This document shows positions 15,973 to 24,890 of a DNA stretch of 64,000 nucleotides, piece after piece. Origin of the DNA: Spirosoma luteum DSM 19990 (GTDB lineage: Bacteria; Bacteroidota; Bacteroidia; Cytophagales; Spirosomataceae); assembly GCF_000374065.1 (NCBI RefSeq), contig NZ_KB893245.1, positions 930,001-994,000 of the forward strand. Direction: 5' to 3'. Numbering within the stretch: the first letter of the stretch is position 1; each line of letters starts with the position of its first letter. The notes under the pieces are model-generated. The model worked only from the letters and a program-made list of their open reading frames with translations. It was not told where the DNA came from and made no database searches. Position numbers and translations under genes: made by a program.

Positions 15973-16641
15973 ATGATGCAGGAGAAGCATTTATCGGTTC
16001 AGCGCACAGCCCGGTACTATACTATCGGCGAACTGACGGATCAAACGAAAAACATCTGGTTCTGCCTGCATGGGTTTGGGCAACTGGCGCAGTACTTCGG
16101 GCGGAAGTTCACTGATTTGGCCGATGGCGAAACGGTTATTGTGGTGCCGGAGGGGTTGTCCCGGATGTACCTCAACAACGACTATAAGCGGGTGGGAGCC
16201 TCCTGGCTTACCCGCGAAGACCGTGACCACGAAATCAGCGATTTCATCGGCTATCTGAACGAGCTCTACGACAATATTATGGACCGCTGCGACCCCGAAA
16301 AAGTACATATCACGGTACTCGGTTTTTCGCAGGGGGCGGCTACAGCCTGTCGGTGGCTGAATGCGGGTCACGTTCGGGCCGACCGGCTTATTTTGTGGGC
16401 GGGCTACTTCCCGCAGAGCGTATCGGGGATGATTCAGCCGGAGACGTTGACCAATACGGAAACGCATTATGTGTACGGAAACCAGGACGAATACATCCAG
16501 GAAATACCTGACATCGATGGCTACCTGAATCGTCTGAAAACGGATATCCCAACCCTGAGAATCACGGCTTTCGACGGTGAACACCGCGTGGAATCAGAGG
16601 TGTTGAAGCAGTTAGTGGCCATCACGCAATCGATTCCGTAG
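15973..16641 (+). CDS. Alpha/beta hydrolase (carboxylesterase/phospholipase-like)
   Basis: A 222-residue serine hydrolase of the small carboxylesterase/phospholipase group. Seen: the oxyanion-hole strand WFCLHGFGQLA, nucleophile elbow GFSQG with Ser119, the acidic residue in YVYGNQDEY and the C-terminal FDGEHRV carrying the likely catalytic His. No signal peptide, so cytoplasmic. It is the last gene of the marR operon. Its 3' end overlaps the convergent gene by 30 bp, so the two transcripts are antisense at their ends. Confidence 0.9.
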   Translation: MMQEKHLSVQRTARYYTIGELTDQTKNIWFCLHGFGQLAQYFGRKFTDLADGETVIVVPEGLSRMYLNNDYKRVGASWLTREDRDHEISDFIGYLNELYDNIMDRCDPEKVHITVLGFSQGAATACRWLNAGHVRADRLILWAGYFPQSVSGMIQPETLTNTETHYVYGNQDEYIQEIPDIDGYLNRLKTDIPTLRITAFDGEHRVESEVLKQLVAITQSIP

Positions 16642-17358
16642 CCGTTGGAAGAAAGTGAGTTTTTTGTAACCTCCAACCGTGATAACCTCGCCCAAAGCCG
16701 CTGAGTCTTCATGCAAGCTAATCAAGGGTGCGTTTAGTTGGCCGGACTTCAATTGTATCTCTTGGGTCAGGTAGCCAATGCTGGCTATTTGCAGAGTAAT
16801 CTGATCACTCGTGAGTTCAGTCGGTATGCGAACCTGAAAATGGCCTTCGGCATCCGTATTGGCCCCTCTATTCGTTCCTTTAATAACAACAGTGGCTCCC
16901 GAAAGAGCCGCGTGCGTCGCCTGTTCAATTACCCGGCCCGTAATGACCCATACCGAATCGGTCACTATATCTTCGCCCATAATGGGCAACACTGAAGGGA
17001 TAGCTAAGTCGGTGATGTGTTGCCGGGTTGGCTCGAGTGGGGCTGGTAACGTGTTGGCCTGTGCCGCTTGAAGGCCAAGTAGACCAGCTGTCAGCAAACT
17101 AAAAATCCGGGCGGGTGACCGTGAAACTGGTGGATCAACGGATAACACCCGGCCAAGTTGCCCCGCCCGAAAGCGACCACATCCCGCCCCCTTCTTTTGC
17201 GCCAACAGGCTGATAACCTGCTGATCGGTCAGGGTGGAGAAGTCTACCACCGTCTTCTGACAGCTCGTACAGAATCGTCCCGCTTCCAGGGTTTCCATGT
17301 CCTGCCAGCGCTGCGGGCAGGGTGTTGGAATCGTAAGATGAACCGGTTTTATAGCCAT
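16612..17358 (-). CDS. Zinc-finger-like membrane protein with CarboxypepD_reg domain
   Basis: 248 residues. The N-terminus has a small cysteine motif (PTPCPQRW, then RFCTSCQKTVVDFS with Cys30/Cys33) typical of a Cytophagales family, followed by a basic stretch, one transmembrane segment (IFSLLTAGLLGLQAAQA) and a periplasmic carboxypeptidase-regulatory-like beta-sandwich with WVITGRVIEQATHAALSGAT and GANTDAEGHFQVRI. Cytoplasmic head and periplasmic beta domain are inferred from the order. Function is unknown. The 3' end overlaps the hydrolase gene. Confidence 0.82.
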   Translation of the reverse strand: MAIKPVHLTIPTPCPQRWQDMETLEAGRFCTSCQKTVVDFSTLTDQQVISLLAQKKGAGCGRFRAGQLGRVLSVDPPVSRSPARIFSLLTAGLLGLQAAQANTLPAPLEPTRQHITDLAIPSVLPIMGEDIVTDSVWVITGRVIEQATHAALSGATVVIKGTNRGANTDAEGHFQVRIPTELTSDQITLQIASIGYLTQEIQLKSGQLNAPLISLHEDSAALGEVITVGGYKKLTFFQRLRNRLRDGH

Positions 17359-17434
17359 ACGCTGGTCCTTGTTGCTAATCAGCCGTTATTTCCTCTAAAC
17401 TAAAAAATAAATGACTGGCCGACAACTGCTGCCG

Positions 17435-18187
17435 TTACTTCCGGTGAATAGTCTGGGCCCCGGCCTGGGCCCCGGCCAGAATGGTCATGTCGGCGATGGT
17501 AACGTGGGCGGGAGCCGTAACGGCAAACACAATGGAATCGGCAATGTCCTCGGCGGTGAGGGGGGTAAAGCCCTGATAAATTTTGTCGGCCCGCTCTTTA
17601 TCGCCTTTGAACCGCACCATTGAAAACTCCGTTTCCACCGCGCCAGGCGCAATATTGGTCACTTTAATACCGTGCTGGGTTAAATCCAGCCGCATACCGT
17701 TGCTGAGGGCTTCCACGGCGGCTTTACTGGCGCAATACACTGCTCCATTCGGATAGGTTTCTTTGCCCGCCACCGAACTCAGGTTCACAATATGGCCCCG
17801 TTTGCGGGTTACCATGCCGGGCATAACCGCCTTCGACACGTACAATAACCCCTGCACATTGCCATCAATCATCTGGTCCCAGTCAGCAGGGTCTCCGTCC
17901 TGAATAGCCGACATCCCATAGGCATTGCCCGCACTATTCACCAGAATATCAATTGCCTGCCATTCTTCGGCTAGGGTGTTAATGGATTCATAGACCTCTA
18001 CCCAGTTGCGTACGTCGAAATTGAGGGTCGTAACCAGCGTTTTTGCTCCCAGGTACTCCTGCATTTCGTCCAGCCGTTCCTGTCGGCGGCCACACAGAAT
18101 CAAACTAAAATCAAGGTCAGCGAAGGCTTCGGCGGTGGCGCGGCCAATGCCGGAGGTTGCGCCGGTAATAAGTGCAATACGAGCCAT
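17435..18187 (-). CDS. SDR family NAD(P)-dependent oxidoreductase (YdfG-like)
   Basis: A 250-residue classical short-chain dehydrogenase. It has the dinucleotide motif TGATSGIG (8-15), NSAG (84-87) in place of NNAG, and the catalytic Ser138, Tyr151 and Lys155 (YCASK). Sequence features such as LCGRRQERLDEM resemble NADP-dependent 3-hydroxy acid dehydrogenases of the YdfG type. ATG 18187 is preferred because the fold starts directly there; the in-frame ATG 18217 would add ten residues. It is monocistronic. Confidence 0.92.
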   Translation of the reverse strand: MARIALITGATSGIGRATAEAFADLDFSLILCGRRQERLDEMQEYLGAKTLVTTLNFDVRNWVEVYESINTLAEEWQAIDILVNSAGNAYGMSAIQDGDPADWDQMIDGNVQGLLYVSKAVMPGMVTRKRGHIVNLSSVAGKETYPNGAVYCASKAAVEALSNGMRLDLTQHGIKVTNIAPGAVETEFSMVRFKGDKERADKIYQGFTPLTAEDIADSIVFAVTAPAHVTIADMTILAGAQAGAQTIHRK

Positions 18188-18507
18188 AGAAATGATAGAA
18201 AAGAAATGAGTCCGCAAAGATAAACGTACAATCGGAGGTTTGAGGAAGATGACCGTTTAATCAGAAAATTGGATTTCAGGAAAATCATTATTTCTCCAGT
18301 TAATGTGCTGTTTAAAAGGGTGTTACTTGATAAATGGCTATGACAGGGAAAATAGCAGGCGGTTTTTGGTTAAGTTTTTGCAATGTCCTCTCAGGATGTG
18401 GTTTTGGACAAAAACGAGTTATCGGGTCGTCTGAAAACTACTGGCCCACCCTTACCCCGTATTATTCCTTTATAGGCTTTTTTTATAACCACTCTCGCCG
18501 GTCCTCT

Positions 18508-19497
18508 ATGTTACCAGAATTTTCGATTGTTATTCCTACCTACAAACAACCGGCCGTATTGCTCAAATGCCTTGATGCACTCAGTCGTCAGCGACTGCCG
18601 CGCAACCAGTTTGAGATTATAATAGTGGGTGAAGACGACTTACCCGAAACTGAAACCGCCGTTCAGCTATTTGCCAAACAGATTGCCCGGAACGGTGGCC
18701 CGCTGGAAGTTCGTTACCTCAGTCAGCCCGAACGGAAAGGGCCAGCCGCAGCCCGGAACCGGGGCTGGCGGGCCGCCCGGGGCCGTATTATTGCGTTTAC
18801 CGACGAAGATTGCCTGCCCGAACCGGGATGGCTTTCGTCGGCACTTCCCGGTTTTCAGCGTGGTGCCCAGGTCATGACGGGTCAGTTGCGGGTCCATTTG
18901 CCCAACCGGCCAACCCCCCTCGACCGTACCGCTATGTTGCTGAAACGAACCGATTTTCTGTCCGCCAACTGCCTTTGCCGAAAATCTACGCTGGAGCGGG
19001 TTGGCGGTTTTGAAGAAGCCTTCAACACGGCCTGGCACGAAGACAGTGACCTTCAGTTTAAATTTATTCAAGCAGGTATTCCTATCGGCAAATGCCCCGA
19101 AGCCGTAGTAGTCTACCATATCCGACCTTATCCCTGGTATGGTCTTTTACACGATGAGCGTAATAACAGCTACGATGCACTGCTGTATAAACGACATCCC
19201 CGCTTATTTCGGGAACGGATTCCGTCCCACCGGCGGCAGACATTCCATTATTATGCGGCTGTATTGAGTATGGCCATCAGCCTTATTGGCCTGCCGATGG
19301 GTCAGGCTGCTATTTCTCTAACCGGCTTAGGGGTATGGGTAGCCTTATCGGTAGACCTGGTTATGCGATACCTTCCCAGTTACCCACTTTCCTGGCCAAT
19401 CATCAAGCATGCTATCATTACGGCACTGGCAACCCCGTTCTTATCGGTTTACTGGCGCCTGCATGGAGCCTTCAAATACAAAGTATTGTATCTGTAA
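18508..19497 (+). CDS. Family 2 glycosyltransferase with C-terminal membrane segments
   Basis: About 329 residues from ATG 18508, the start that places FSIVIPTYKQPAVLLKCLDA at the N-terminus; the longer frame from 18334 has an unlikely leader. GT-A fold features: IVIPTYK, AAARNRGWRAARG, the acidic FTDEDC (99-101) as DxD equivalent, and WHEDSDLQFKF. Hydrophobic segments at the C-terminus (AVLSMAISLIGLPMGQAAI and following) should anchor it in the inner membrane. It stands just upstream of the ebo genes but is separated by 206 bp, so the link is uncertain. The sugar and acceptor are unknown. Confidence 0.9.
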   Translation: MLPEFSIVIPTYKQPAVLLKCLDALSRQRLPRNQFEIIIVGEDDLPETETAVQLFAKQIARNGGPLEVRYLSQPERKGPAAARNRGWRAARGRIIAFTDEDCLPEPGWLSSALPGFQRGAQVMTGQLRVHLPNRPTPLDRTAMLLKRTDFLSANCLCRKSTLERVGGFEEAFNTAWHEDSDLQFKFIQAGIPIGKCPEAVVVYHIRPYPWYGLLHDERNNSYDALLYKRHPRLFRERIPSHRRQTFHYYAAVLSMAISLIGLPMGQAAISLTGLGVWVALSVDLVMRYLPSYPLSWPIIKHAIITALATPFLSVYWRLHGAFKYKVLYL

Positions 19498-19655
19498 GAA
19501 TTTGACAGTTGTATAGTAAACAATACCCGCTTCTCGATGTCGTGTAAAGCATAGGGGAAACTCGCAAAAGCCGAATTAGTAGCGTAAAAAGCCTGCTTTT
19601 AGGCTAAAGACCCGAATACAAACAGTATTTTAAGGAACCAATAACGATTTGATTG

Positions 19656-19663
19656 TATTTTTG
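19656..19663 (+). promoter_or_regulatory. Possible Bacteroidota -7 element (TAnnTTTG) before eboD
   Basis: TATTTTTG matches the Bacteroidota -7 consensus TAnnTTTG and lies 40 bp before the eboD start. No good -33 TTTG is found at the expected distance, so this is weak. Confidence 0.25.
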
Positions 19664-19703
19664 ACAGACAGAGACAGTATTACTCAACTGGCTTTGTCTG
19701 TTC

Positions 19704-20870
19704 ATGAATCATTTGCATCAGGCGTTTAGCGTTCGGTTTACGTACACCGTTTTTTTTACCGAGCGACTTTTTGATCCGACCAATTCCGTACTTGCCGATT
19801 TCTTTACTCAGCAGGTAAATGGCGAAATCCGCAAAAAAATCCTGTTCGTTATCGACTCGGGAGTGCTCGATACCCATCCATCTCTCAAAGCGGACATAAG
19901 CGCGTACTTTGCTCAACTAACTGGTGCGGTTGACCTTGTCTCCGATATACTCATCATCCCTGGTGGGGAAACAGCCAAAAATGAACCCGCTTACGTTGAA
20001 CAGATCGTTGATGCCGTTGATCGCTATGGTGTGGACCGGCATTCGTACGTAGTTGGTATCGGGGGCGGTTCGGTATTGGATTTGGTAGGCTACGCAGCCG
20101 GTATTTCGCACCGGGGTATCCGCCACATCCGCATCCCAACAACGGTACTCTCCCAGAATGACTCCGGCGTCGGTGTTAAAAACGGCGTGAACTACCGGGG
20201 TAAGAAAAACTTCCTTGGCACCTTCGTCCCCCCCGTAGCGGTGTTCAACGATAGCCAGTTTTTAACCACGCTCGACGACCGCGACTGGCGGGCGGGCATT
20301 GCCGAAGCGGTAAAAGTAGCACTCATCAAAGATGTCGCTTTTTTCGAGTGGATCGAGACTAATGCCGAAGCACTGGCCACCCGGGATAAATCGGCGATGG
20401 ATTACCTCATTCACCGCTGCGCGGAAATGCACCTGACCCATATCTCGGGGGGCGACCCGTTTGAGATGGGCTCTTCCCGACCACTGGATTTTGGGCACTG
20501 GAGTGCCCACAAACTCGAACAACTCACCAATTTTGACCTGCGCCACGGCGAAGCGGTCGCTATTGGTATTGCGCTGGATAGTTTGTACTCCCAGCAAATC
20601 GGCTGGCTCACCGAAGCTGATACCAACCGAATTCTGACTACGCTGCGTACCCTTGGCTTTTCGCTCTACCAACCGATGCTGGATGCCAATAATAGCGAAG
20701 GCGTGTTGAAAGGGCTGGCCGAGTTCCGGGAGCATCTGGGCGGGCAGCTTACCATCATGTTATTGAAGAGCCTTGGCAAGGGCGTAGAAGTACACGAAAT
20801 GGATGCCGACCAGATTCGGCGGGCCATTGCCACCCTGAAAGAACAGGAACAACAGGCGCTACCCGCATGA
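19704..20870 (+). CDS. eboD: 3-dehydroquinate synthase-like protein EboD
   Basis: 388 residues of the sugar-phosphate cyclase / 3-dehydroquinate synthase superfamily. Visible are the NAD-binding stretch GIGGGSVLDLVGYAAGISHR, PTTVLSQNDSGVGVKNGVN, and metal-ligand regions GIAEAVKVALIKD, DFGHWSAHKLE and RHGEAVAIGI. The ATGA overlap with a gene for EboE, followed by an EboF-like phosphatase, identifies it as EboD of the edb/ebo locus and not as the housekeeping aroB. Ebo proteins are needed in other bacteria for export or trafficking of metabolite precursors across the membrane; eboA, eboB and eboC are not adjacent here. Confidence 0.88.
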   Translation: MNHLHQAFSVRFTYTVFFTERLFDPTNSVLADFFTQQVNGEIRKKILFVIDSGVLDTHPSLKADISAYFAQLTGAVDLVSDILIIPGGETAKNEPAYVEQIVDAVDRYGVDRHSYVVGIGGGSVLDLVGYAAGISHRGIRHIRIPTTVLSQNDSGVGVKNGVNYRGKKNFLGTFVPPVAVFNDSQFLTTLDDRDWRAGIAEAVKVALIKDVAFFEWIETNAEALATRDKSAMDYLIHRCAEMHLTHISGGDPFEMGSSRPLDFGHWSAHKLEQLTNFDLRHGEAVAIGIALDSLYSQQIGWLTEADTNRILTTLRTLGFSLYQPMLDANNSEGVLKGLAEFREHLGGQLTIMLLKSLGKGVEVHEMDADQIRRAIATLKEQEQQALPA

Positions 20871-22111
20871 AAACACTCCTTGGACACCTTGGCTACTGCA
20901 CTAATATTCATGCAGGCGAAACCTGGACGGACCACTTTGCGGCCTTACAGGAAGCCATTCCTACCCTGAAACAGCGACTTTCGCCCGATGCGCCGTTTGG
21001 CATCGGACTGCGGCTCTCCAACATAGCCAGCGAAGAACTGGAACAACCCGATAACCTGGTGGCTTTCCAGCACTGGCTGGCCGATAACGATTGCTACGTT
21101 TTTACGATGAACGGATTTCCGTTTGGCGGCTTCCACGATGTTCGGGTAAAGGATCAGGTACACACCCCCGACTGGACTACGGAAGCAAGGGTTGAGTATA
21201 CCAAACGGCTGTTTCGGATTTTGTCCGTGCTGCTGCCCGTCGACGAGCTGGGAAACCCCATACAGGGGGGCGTTTCTACCTCGCCACTATCGTACCGGCG
21301 CTGGTTTGAGTGGGAACTGCCCGCAGCCCGCGATCATATTTTTTCGCAGACTACGCAGAACGTTCTTGAGGTGGTGGCCGAACTGGTCCGGCTGCGGCAG
21401 CAAACCGACCGGCTCATGCACCTCGATCTGGAACCGGAACCCGATGGCGTGATTGAAACCGCCGATGAGTTTATCGCCTGGTTTACGGATTACCTGTTGC
21501 CCATGGGTATCGAGCAACTGAGCGAGCAGTTTGGCCTGACCGACGAAGAAGCGGAAGCTACCATCTGCGAACACGTCCGGCTGTGTTACGATGTGTGCCA
21601 TTTTGCCGTTGGCTACGAACGCCCGGCCGAGGTGCTGGACAAACTCAAAAACTACGGCCTGCGCGTTGGTAAAATCCAGATTAGCGCGGCCTTGAAAGCC
21701 GAATTTCCTGACACTTCGGCAGAACGGGAAGCCGTGCGGCAGTCCTTTGGGCAGTTTAACGAGCCAACATATCTGCATCAGGTAGTGTCGAGAACACAGG
21801 TAGGCGGGTTGTTGCGCTTTCCTGATTTACCCGAAGCACTGGCTGCTTTTAGCGACGATCATGCCGAATGGCGGGCTCACTTCCACGTTCCCCTTTTTGT
21901 GGATGACTACGGCGTGCTGAAGTCCACCCAGGATGATATTCGTGAGGTGCTGCGTCTACAGGCCGAACGGGCGTTTACGAGTCAGATGGAAGTGGAAACC
22001 TATACCTGGGGCGTATTGCCCGGTGAATTGAAAAAAGAGTTGATCGACTCTATTGAACGGGAGTTGACATGGGTGAGTAAATTAATTATGAATGAGCAAA
22101 TGAGTGAATAA
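20867..22111 (+). CDS. eboE: Metabolite traffic protein EboE
   Basis: 414 residues with a sugar-phosphate isomerase-like TIM-barrel, as in EboE. Typical stretches: LGHLGYCTNIHAGETW at the start, YVFTMNGFPFGGFH, LDLEPEPDGVIE and the His-containing CYDVCHFAVGYERP, which are probable metal-site segments. The start overlaps the eboD stop by 4 bp. The substrate of EboE is unknown in the family; the call rests on sequence style and gene order D-E-F. Confidence 0.88.
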   Translation: MKTLLGHLGYCTNIHAGETWTDHFAALQEAIPTLKQRLSPDAPFGIGLRLSNIASEELEQPDNLVAFQHWLADNDCYVFTMNGFPFGGFHDVRVKDQVHTPDWTTEARVEYTKRLFRILSVLLPVDELGNPIQGGVSTSPLSYRRWFEWELPAARDHIFSQTTQNVLEVVAELVRLRQQTDRLMHLDLEPEPDGVIETADEFIAWFTDYLLPMGIEQLSEQFGLTDEEAEATICEHVRLCYDVCHFAVGYERPAEVLDKLKNYGLRVGKIQISAALKAEFPDTSAEREAVRQSFGQFNEPTYLHQVVSRTQVGGLLRFPDLPEALAAFSDDHAEWRAHFHVPLFVDDYGVLKSTQDDIREVLRLQAERAFTSQMEVETYTWGVLPGELKKELIDSIERELTWVSKLIMNEQMSE

Positions 22112-22183
22112 CCATCAGACAGAGCATCGCTCAGACGACCCGGTTATCATTCATCATTTATAATTCATTAGTCTACATTAGTT

Positions 22184-23572
22184 ATGAAAAAGACCGTAGT
22201 ACTCGACGTTGTGGGCTTGTCTTATTCGCTGATTGGCGAGCACACGCCTTTTCTGAAGCAGTGGTTTGCCAGTAAACACCAGGCTACCATTGACCCTATG
22301 CTTCCGGCTGTTACCACCTCTGTACAGTCTACGTATGTAACGGGCAAATGGCCCAGTGAAACGGGTATTGTGGGCAACGGCTGGTACGACCGAACCGATG
22401 CAGAAGTGAAGTTCTGGAAGCAGTCGAACAAGCTGGTAGCGGGCGAGAAAATATGGGAAGCGGCCAAAAAGATTGACCCCAATTTCACCGTTTCTAAAAT
22501 GTTCTGGTGGTACAACATGTACTCCACCGCCGACTTTTCGGCCACGCCCCGGCCACAATACCCGTCGGACGGCATGAAGCTTCCGGATTGTTATACTCAC
22601 CCCGCTGACCTGCGTGATAAATTACAGCAGGAACTCGGCACCTTTCCGCTGTTTCAATTCTGGGGGCCTGCTACTACCATCAAATGCAGCCGCTGGATTG
22701 CCGATGCTTCTCTGCTGGTCGACAAATGGCATAACCCGACGCTGACGCTGATTTACCTGCCGCATCTGGACTATTGCCTGCAAAAGTTCGGCCAGGATTT
22801 TTCGGTAATAGCCAAAGACCTGCGCGAGATTGACGACGTTTGCCGGGACCTGATTCAATACTACGAAAAACAGGGCGCCGAAGTAATTGTCCTGTCAGAA
22901 TACGGGATTACGAATGTGAGCAAGCCCATCCACATCAACCGGATTCTGCGCGAAGCGGGCATGATTCGCTACCGGGAGGAGCGCGGACTGGAACTGTTTG
23001 ATGCGGGGGCATCACCCGCCTTTGCTACACCGGATCACCAGATGGCCCACGTTTACATCAACGACCCGTCAGTGGCTGACAAGGTCAGGACATTGCTGGA
23101 AAAAACGCCGGGTATCGAGTTAGTGCTGGACAAGGCTCAGCAGAAGGACTATCACATTGATCATGAACGGTCTGGTGATTTAGTTGTGGTGGCTGATGCC
23201 GACAGCTGGTTTACCTATTATTACTGGCTCGATGATGCCCGCGCCCCGGACTATGCCCGTCTGGTAGCCATCCACCAGAAACCCGGCTACGATCCCGTCG
23301 AGATGTTTATGGACCAGACCAACCCACTTATCAAACTGAAAGCCGGGTACAAATTAGGGCGTAAACTACTCGGCTTCCGGTATCTGATGAACGTCATTTC
23401 CCTGGATGCAACCCTCATCAAGGGGTCGCACGGGCGGGTGGATATAGCACCCGAGCACCACCCGGTATTTGTGAGCAGTCGGAACGTTGGGAAATCAATG
23501 AAAGCGACGAGTGTTTACGACCAAATCTGGAATACGCTTACCGTCGACACAGCGCAAAAACAGATTCTGTAG
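22184..23572 (+). CDS. eboF: Alkaline phosphatase family / nucleotide pyrophosphatase-like protein EboF
   Basis: 462 residues of the alkaline-phosphatase superfamily (type I phosphodiesterase/nucleotide pyrophosphatase). Metal and active-site elements: Asp8 in VVLDVVGLS, the nucleophile Thr in PAVTTSVQSTYVTG (44-45), LPHLDYCLQKFG, VLSEYGITNVS and GSHGRVDIAPEHHPVF. No signal peptide, so it acts in the cytoplasm. It follows eboE after 72 bp and completes an eboD-E-F set. Substrate unknown. Confidence 0.86.
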   Translation: MKKTVVLDVVGLSYSLIGEHTPFLKQWFASKHQATIDPMLPAVTTSVQSTYVTGKWPSETGIVGNGWYDRTDAEVKFWKQSNKLVAGEKIWEAAKKIDPNFTVSKMFWWYNMYSTADFSATPRPQYPSDGMKLPDCYTHPADLRDKLQQELGTFPLFQFWGPATTIKCSRWIADASLLVDKWHNPTLTLIYLPHLDYCLQKFGQDFSVIAKDLREIDDVCRDLIQYYEKQGAEVIVLSEYGITNVSKPIHINRILREAGMIRYREERGLELFDAGASPAFATPDHQMAHVYINDPSVADKVRTLLEKTPGIELVLDKAQQKDYHIDHERSGDLVVVADADSWFTYYYWLDDARAPDYARLVAIHQKPGYDPVEMFMDQTNPLIKLKAGYKLGRKLLGFRYLMNVISLDATLIKGSHGRVDIAPEHHPVFVSSRNVGKSMKATSVYDQIWNTLTVDTAQKQIL

Positions 23573-23611
23573 GTTCTTGGTTATTACGTTGAAAGCCTGT
23601 AATTTACCTGT

Positions 23612-24163
23612 ATGAAAGCCCTCATCGTCCTTCTGTTGTTGGTTTCTGCCTGCGCATCGCACCGTACACCAACTGTAAACGCGCCGGCTGATGGTGCTGA
23701 GTACTATCAGCGCAGTCAACCGGTTGCTGGCTTTCAACAACGACTTTATCCCGACCCGGAAGGCGGATTGGGGCACTCGCAGGACCCCGATATCAAGGTA
23801 ACGGATATCCGACTCACAGCTACGTATACGGTATTGTACATGCGGTACGGCAAAGACCCGGACGGGCGGAATAACAATCTTTACGGGTCGAGTGCTATTT
23901 CGTTCAATCCAAAGGCCGTGTTAGCGTCGGCGGATGGCAAAAAAACGTACGCACTGCTTAAAACGGAAGGTATTCCGATGTCACCCGAAACACTTGACAT
24001 TAAAAATGATCAGCGGATACCCTTTGTGCTTTACTTCGAGCGGCTGGACCCCGGCATTGAGTCCTTCGATTTGTTCGAGTGTAAGAGCGATAACGAAAAT
24101 TCCTGCTTCAATGTGGCTGGTATGACCGTCCGGAATCCAGACCGCTCTGCTGGTTCAAATTAG
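23612..24163 (+). CDS. Hypothetical lipoprotein
   Basis: 183 residues with a lipoprotein signal: MKALIVLLLLVSAC, lipid-modified Cys14. The mature part is a probable beta domain with IKVTDIRLTATYTVLYMRYG and FVLYFERLDPGIESFDLFEC, and two extra cysteines (FECKSDNENSC) that may form a disulfide. No family is recognised. It lies 39 bp after eboF and could be read through from the ebo transcript, though no functional link is evident. Confidence 0.78.
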   Translation: MKALIVLLLLVSACASHRTPTVNAPADGAEYYQRSQPVAGFQQRLYPDPEGGLGHSQDPDIKVTDIRLTATYTVLYMRYGKDPDGRNNNLYGSSAISFNPKAVLASADGKKTYALLKTEGIPMSPETLDIKNDQRIPFVLYFERLDPGIESFDLFECKSDNENSCFNVAGMTVRNPDRSAGSN

Positions 24164-24377
24164 GGTAGGGCTTCGTTCGATGGCCTGGCCCTACGTGCGA
24201 AACCCAACAGGCTGTACCGGACGTAGACTGAATCCAAGTTGCTCCTCTATTTAGCAAATTTTCTTGTGGACTGCACTTACTACCCGTACCTACTGCCCAT
24301 TTTTTCTGCTTATCCACACACCGAACGCCCGGATTAGACGTTACAAAGAAAGTAACCCTATCTAGTTAGTGCTGATT

Positions 24378-24890
24378 ATGTCTTCTTTTGCCCGTATTAT
24401 TTCCCGTTCCCGCGTACCTCTTCTTTTAGCTGTCGGTGTCTTTTTTAGCCTCGTTGCGATTGCCCAGGTTGCCTTAAACTACCGATTGCTAACCAGCTAT
24501 ATATTAGATGCTGATGCCTCTGTCAATAGGGAAAAGCCTACGCTGCTTGTGTTTGAACAGGCCGATGAGTTTGGGAAAGCCTTCAAACCAGATGATACCG
24601 GCAAACGGCCTACTCCCATAAATTTTACGAAAGAGACGGCAATTGGCATTGTCATCCCGCCTACCAGCAAGCCCCCTAAGCTATCGGTCAGCCGGGTGTT
24701 TGTGCAGGATTCCGTTCTGACGGTTCGCTATATTCGCCTGAAGGATACGACCGTAATTAATCATCCGTTGCCTGCTGTGGTTCAGCCTATGCTGCTGCTG
24801 GCTATTCCGAAGCAAACCGTTCTGAAAACCCGGCTTATCGAAAATGGAAAAGTTGTGCAGACGATAACGACCAAGCAAAAAGACAGCTAG
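24378..24890 (+). CDS. Hypothetical membrane-anchored protein
   Basis: 170 residues from ATG 24378 (a GTG at 24369 is possible). An N-terminal transmembrane anchor (LLLAVGVFFSLVAIAQVAL) follows a basic stretch, then a periplasmic part with repeated short beta strands (LSVSRVFVQDSVLTVRYIRL, VVQPMLLLAIPKQTVLKTRL). No family is recognised. Its stop directly abuts the stop of the convergent SMP-30-like gene with no intervening base. Confidence 0.72.
   Translation: MSSFARIISRSRVPLLLAVGVFFSLVAIAQVALNYRLLTSYILDADASVNREKPTLLVFEQADEFGKAFKPDDTGKRPTPINFTKETAIGIVIPPTSKPPKLSVSRVFVQDSVLTVRYIRLKDTTVINHPLPAVVQPMLLLAIPKQTVLKTRLIENGKVVQTITTKQKDS

Noticed and set aside
18334-18507. N-terminal extension of the glycosyltransferase
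   Set aside because: The extra 58 residues precede the GT-A fold, have no domain or signal-peptide features, and a good ATG stands at 18508.
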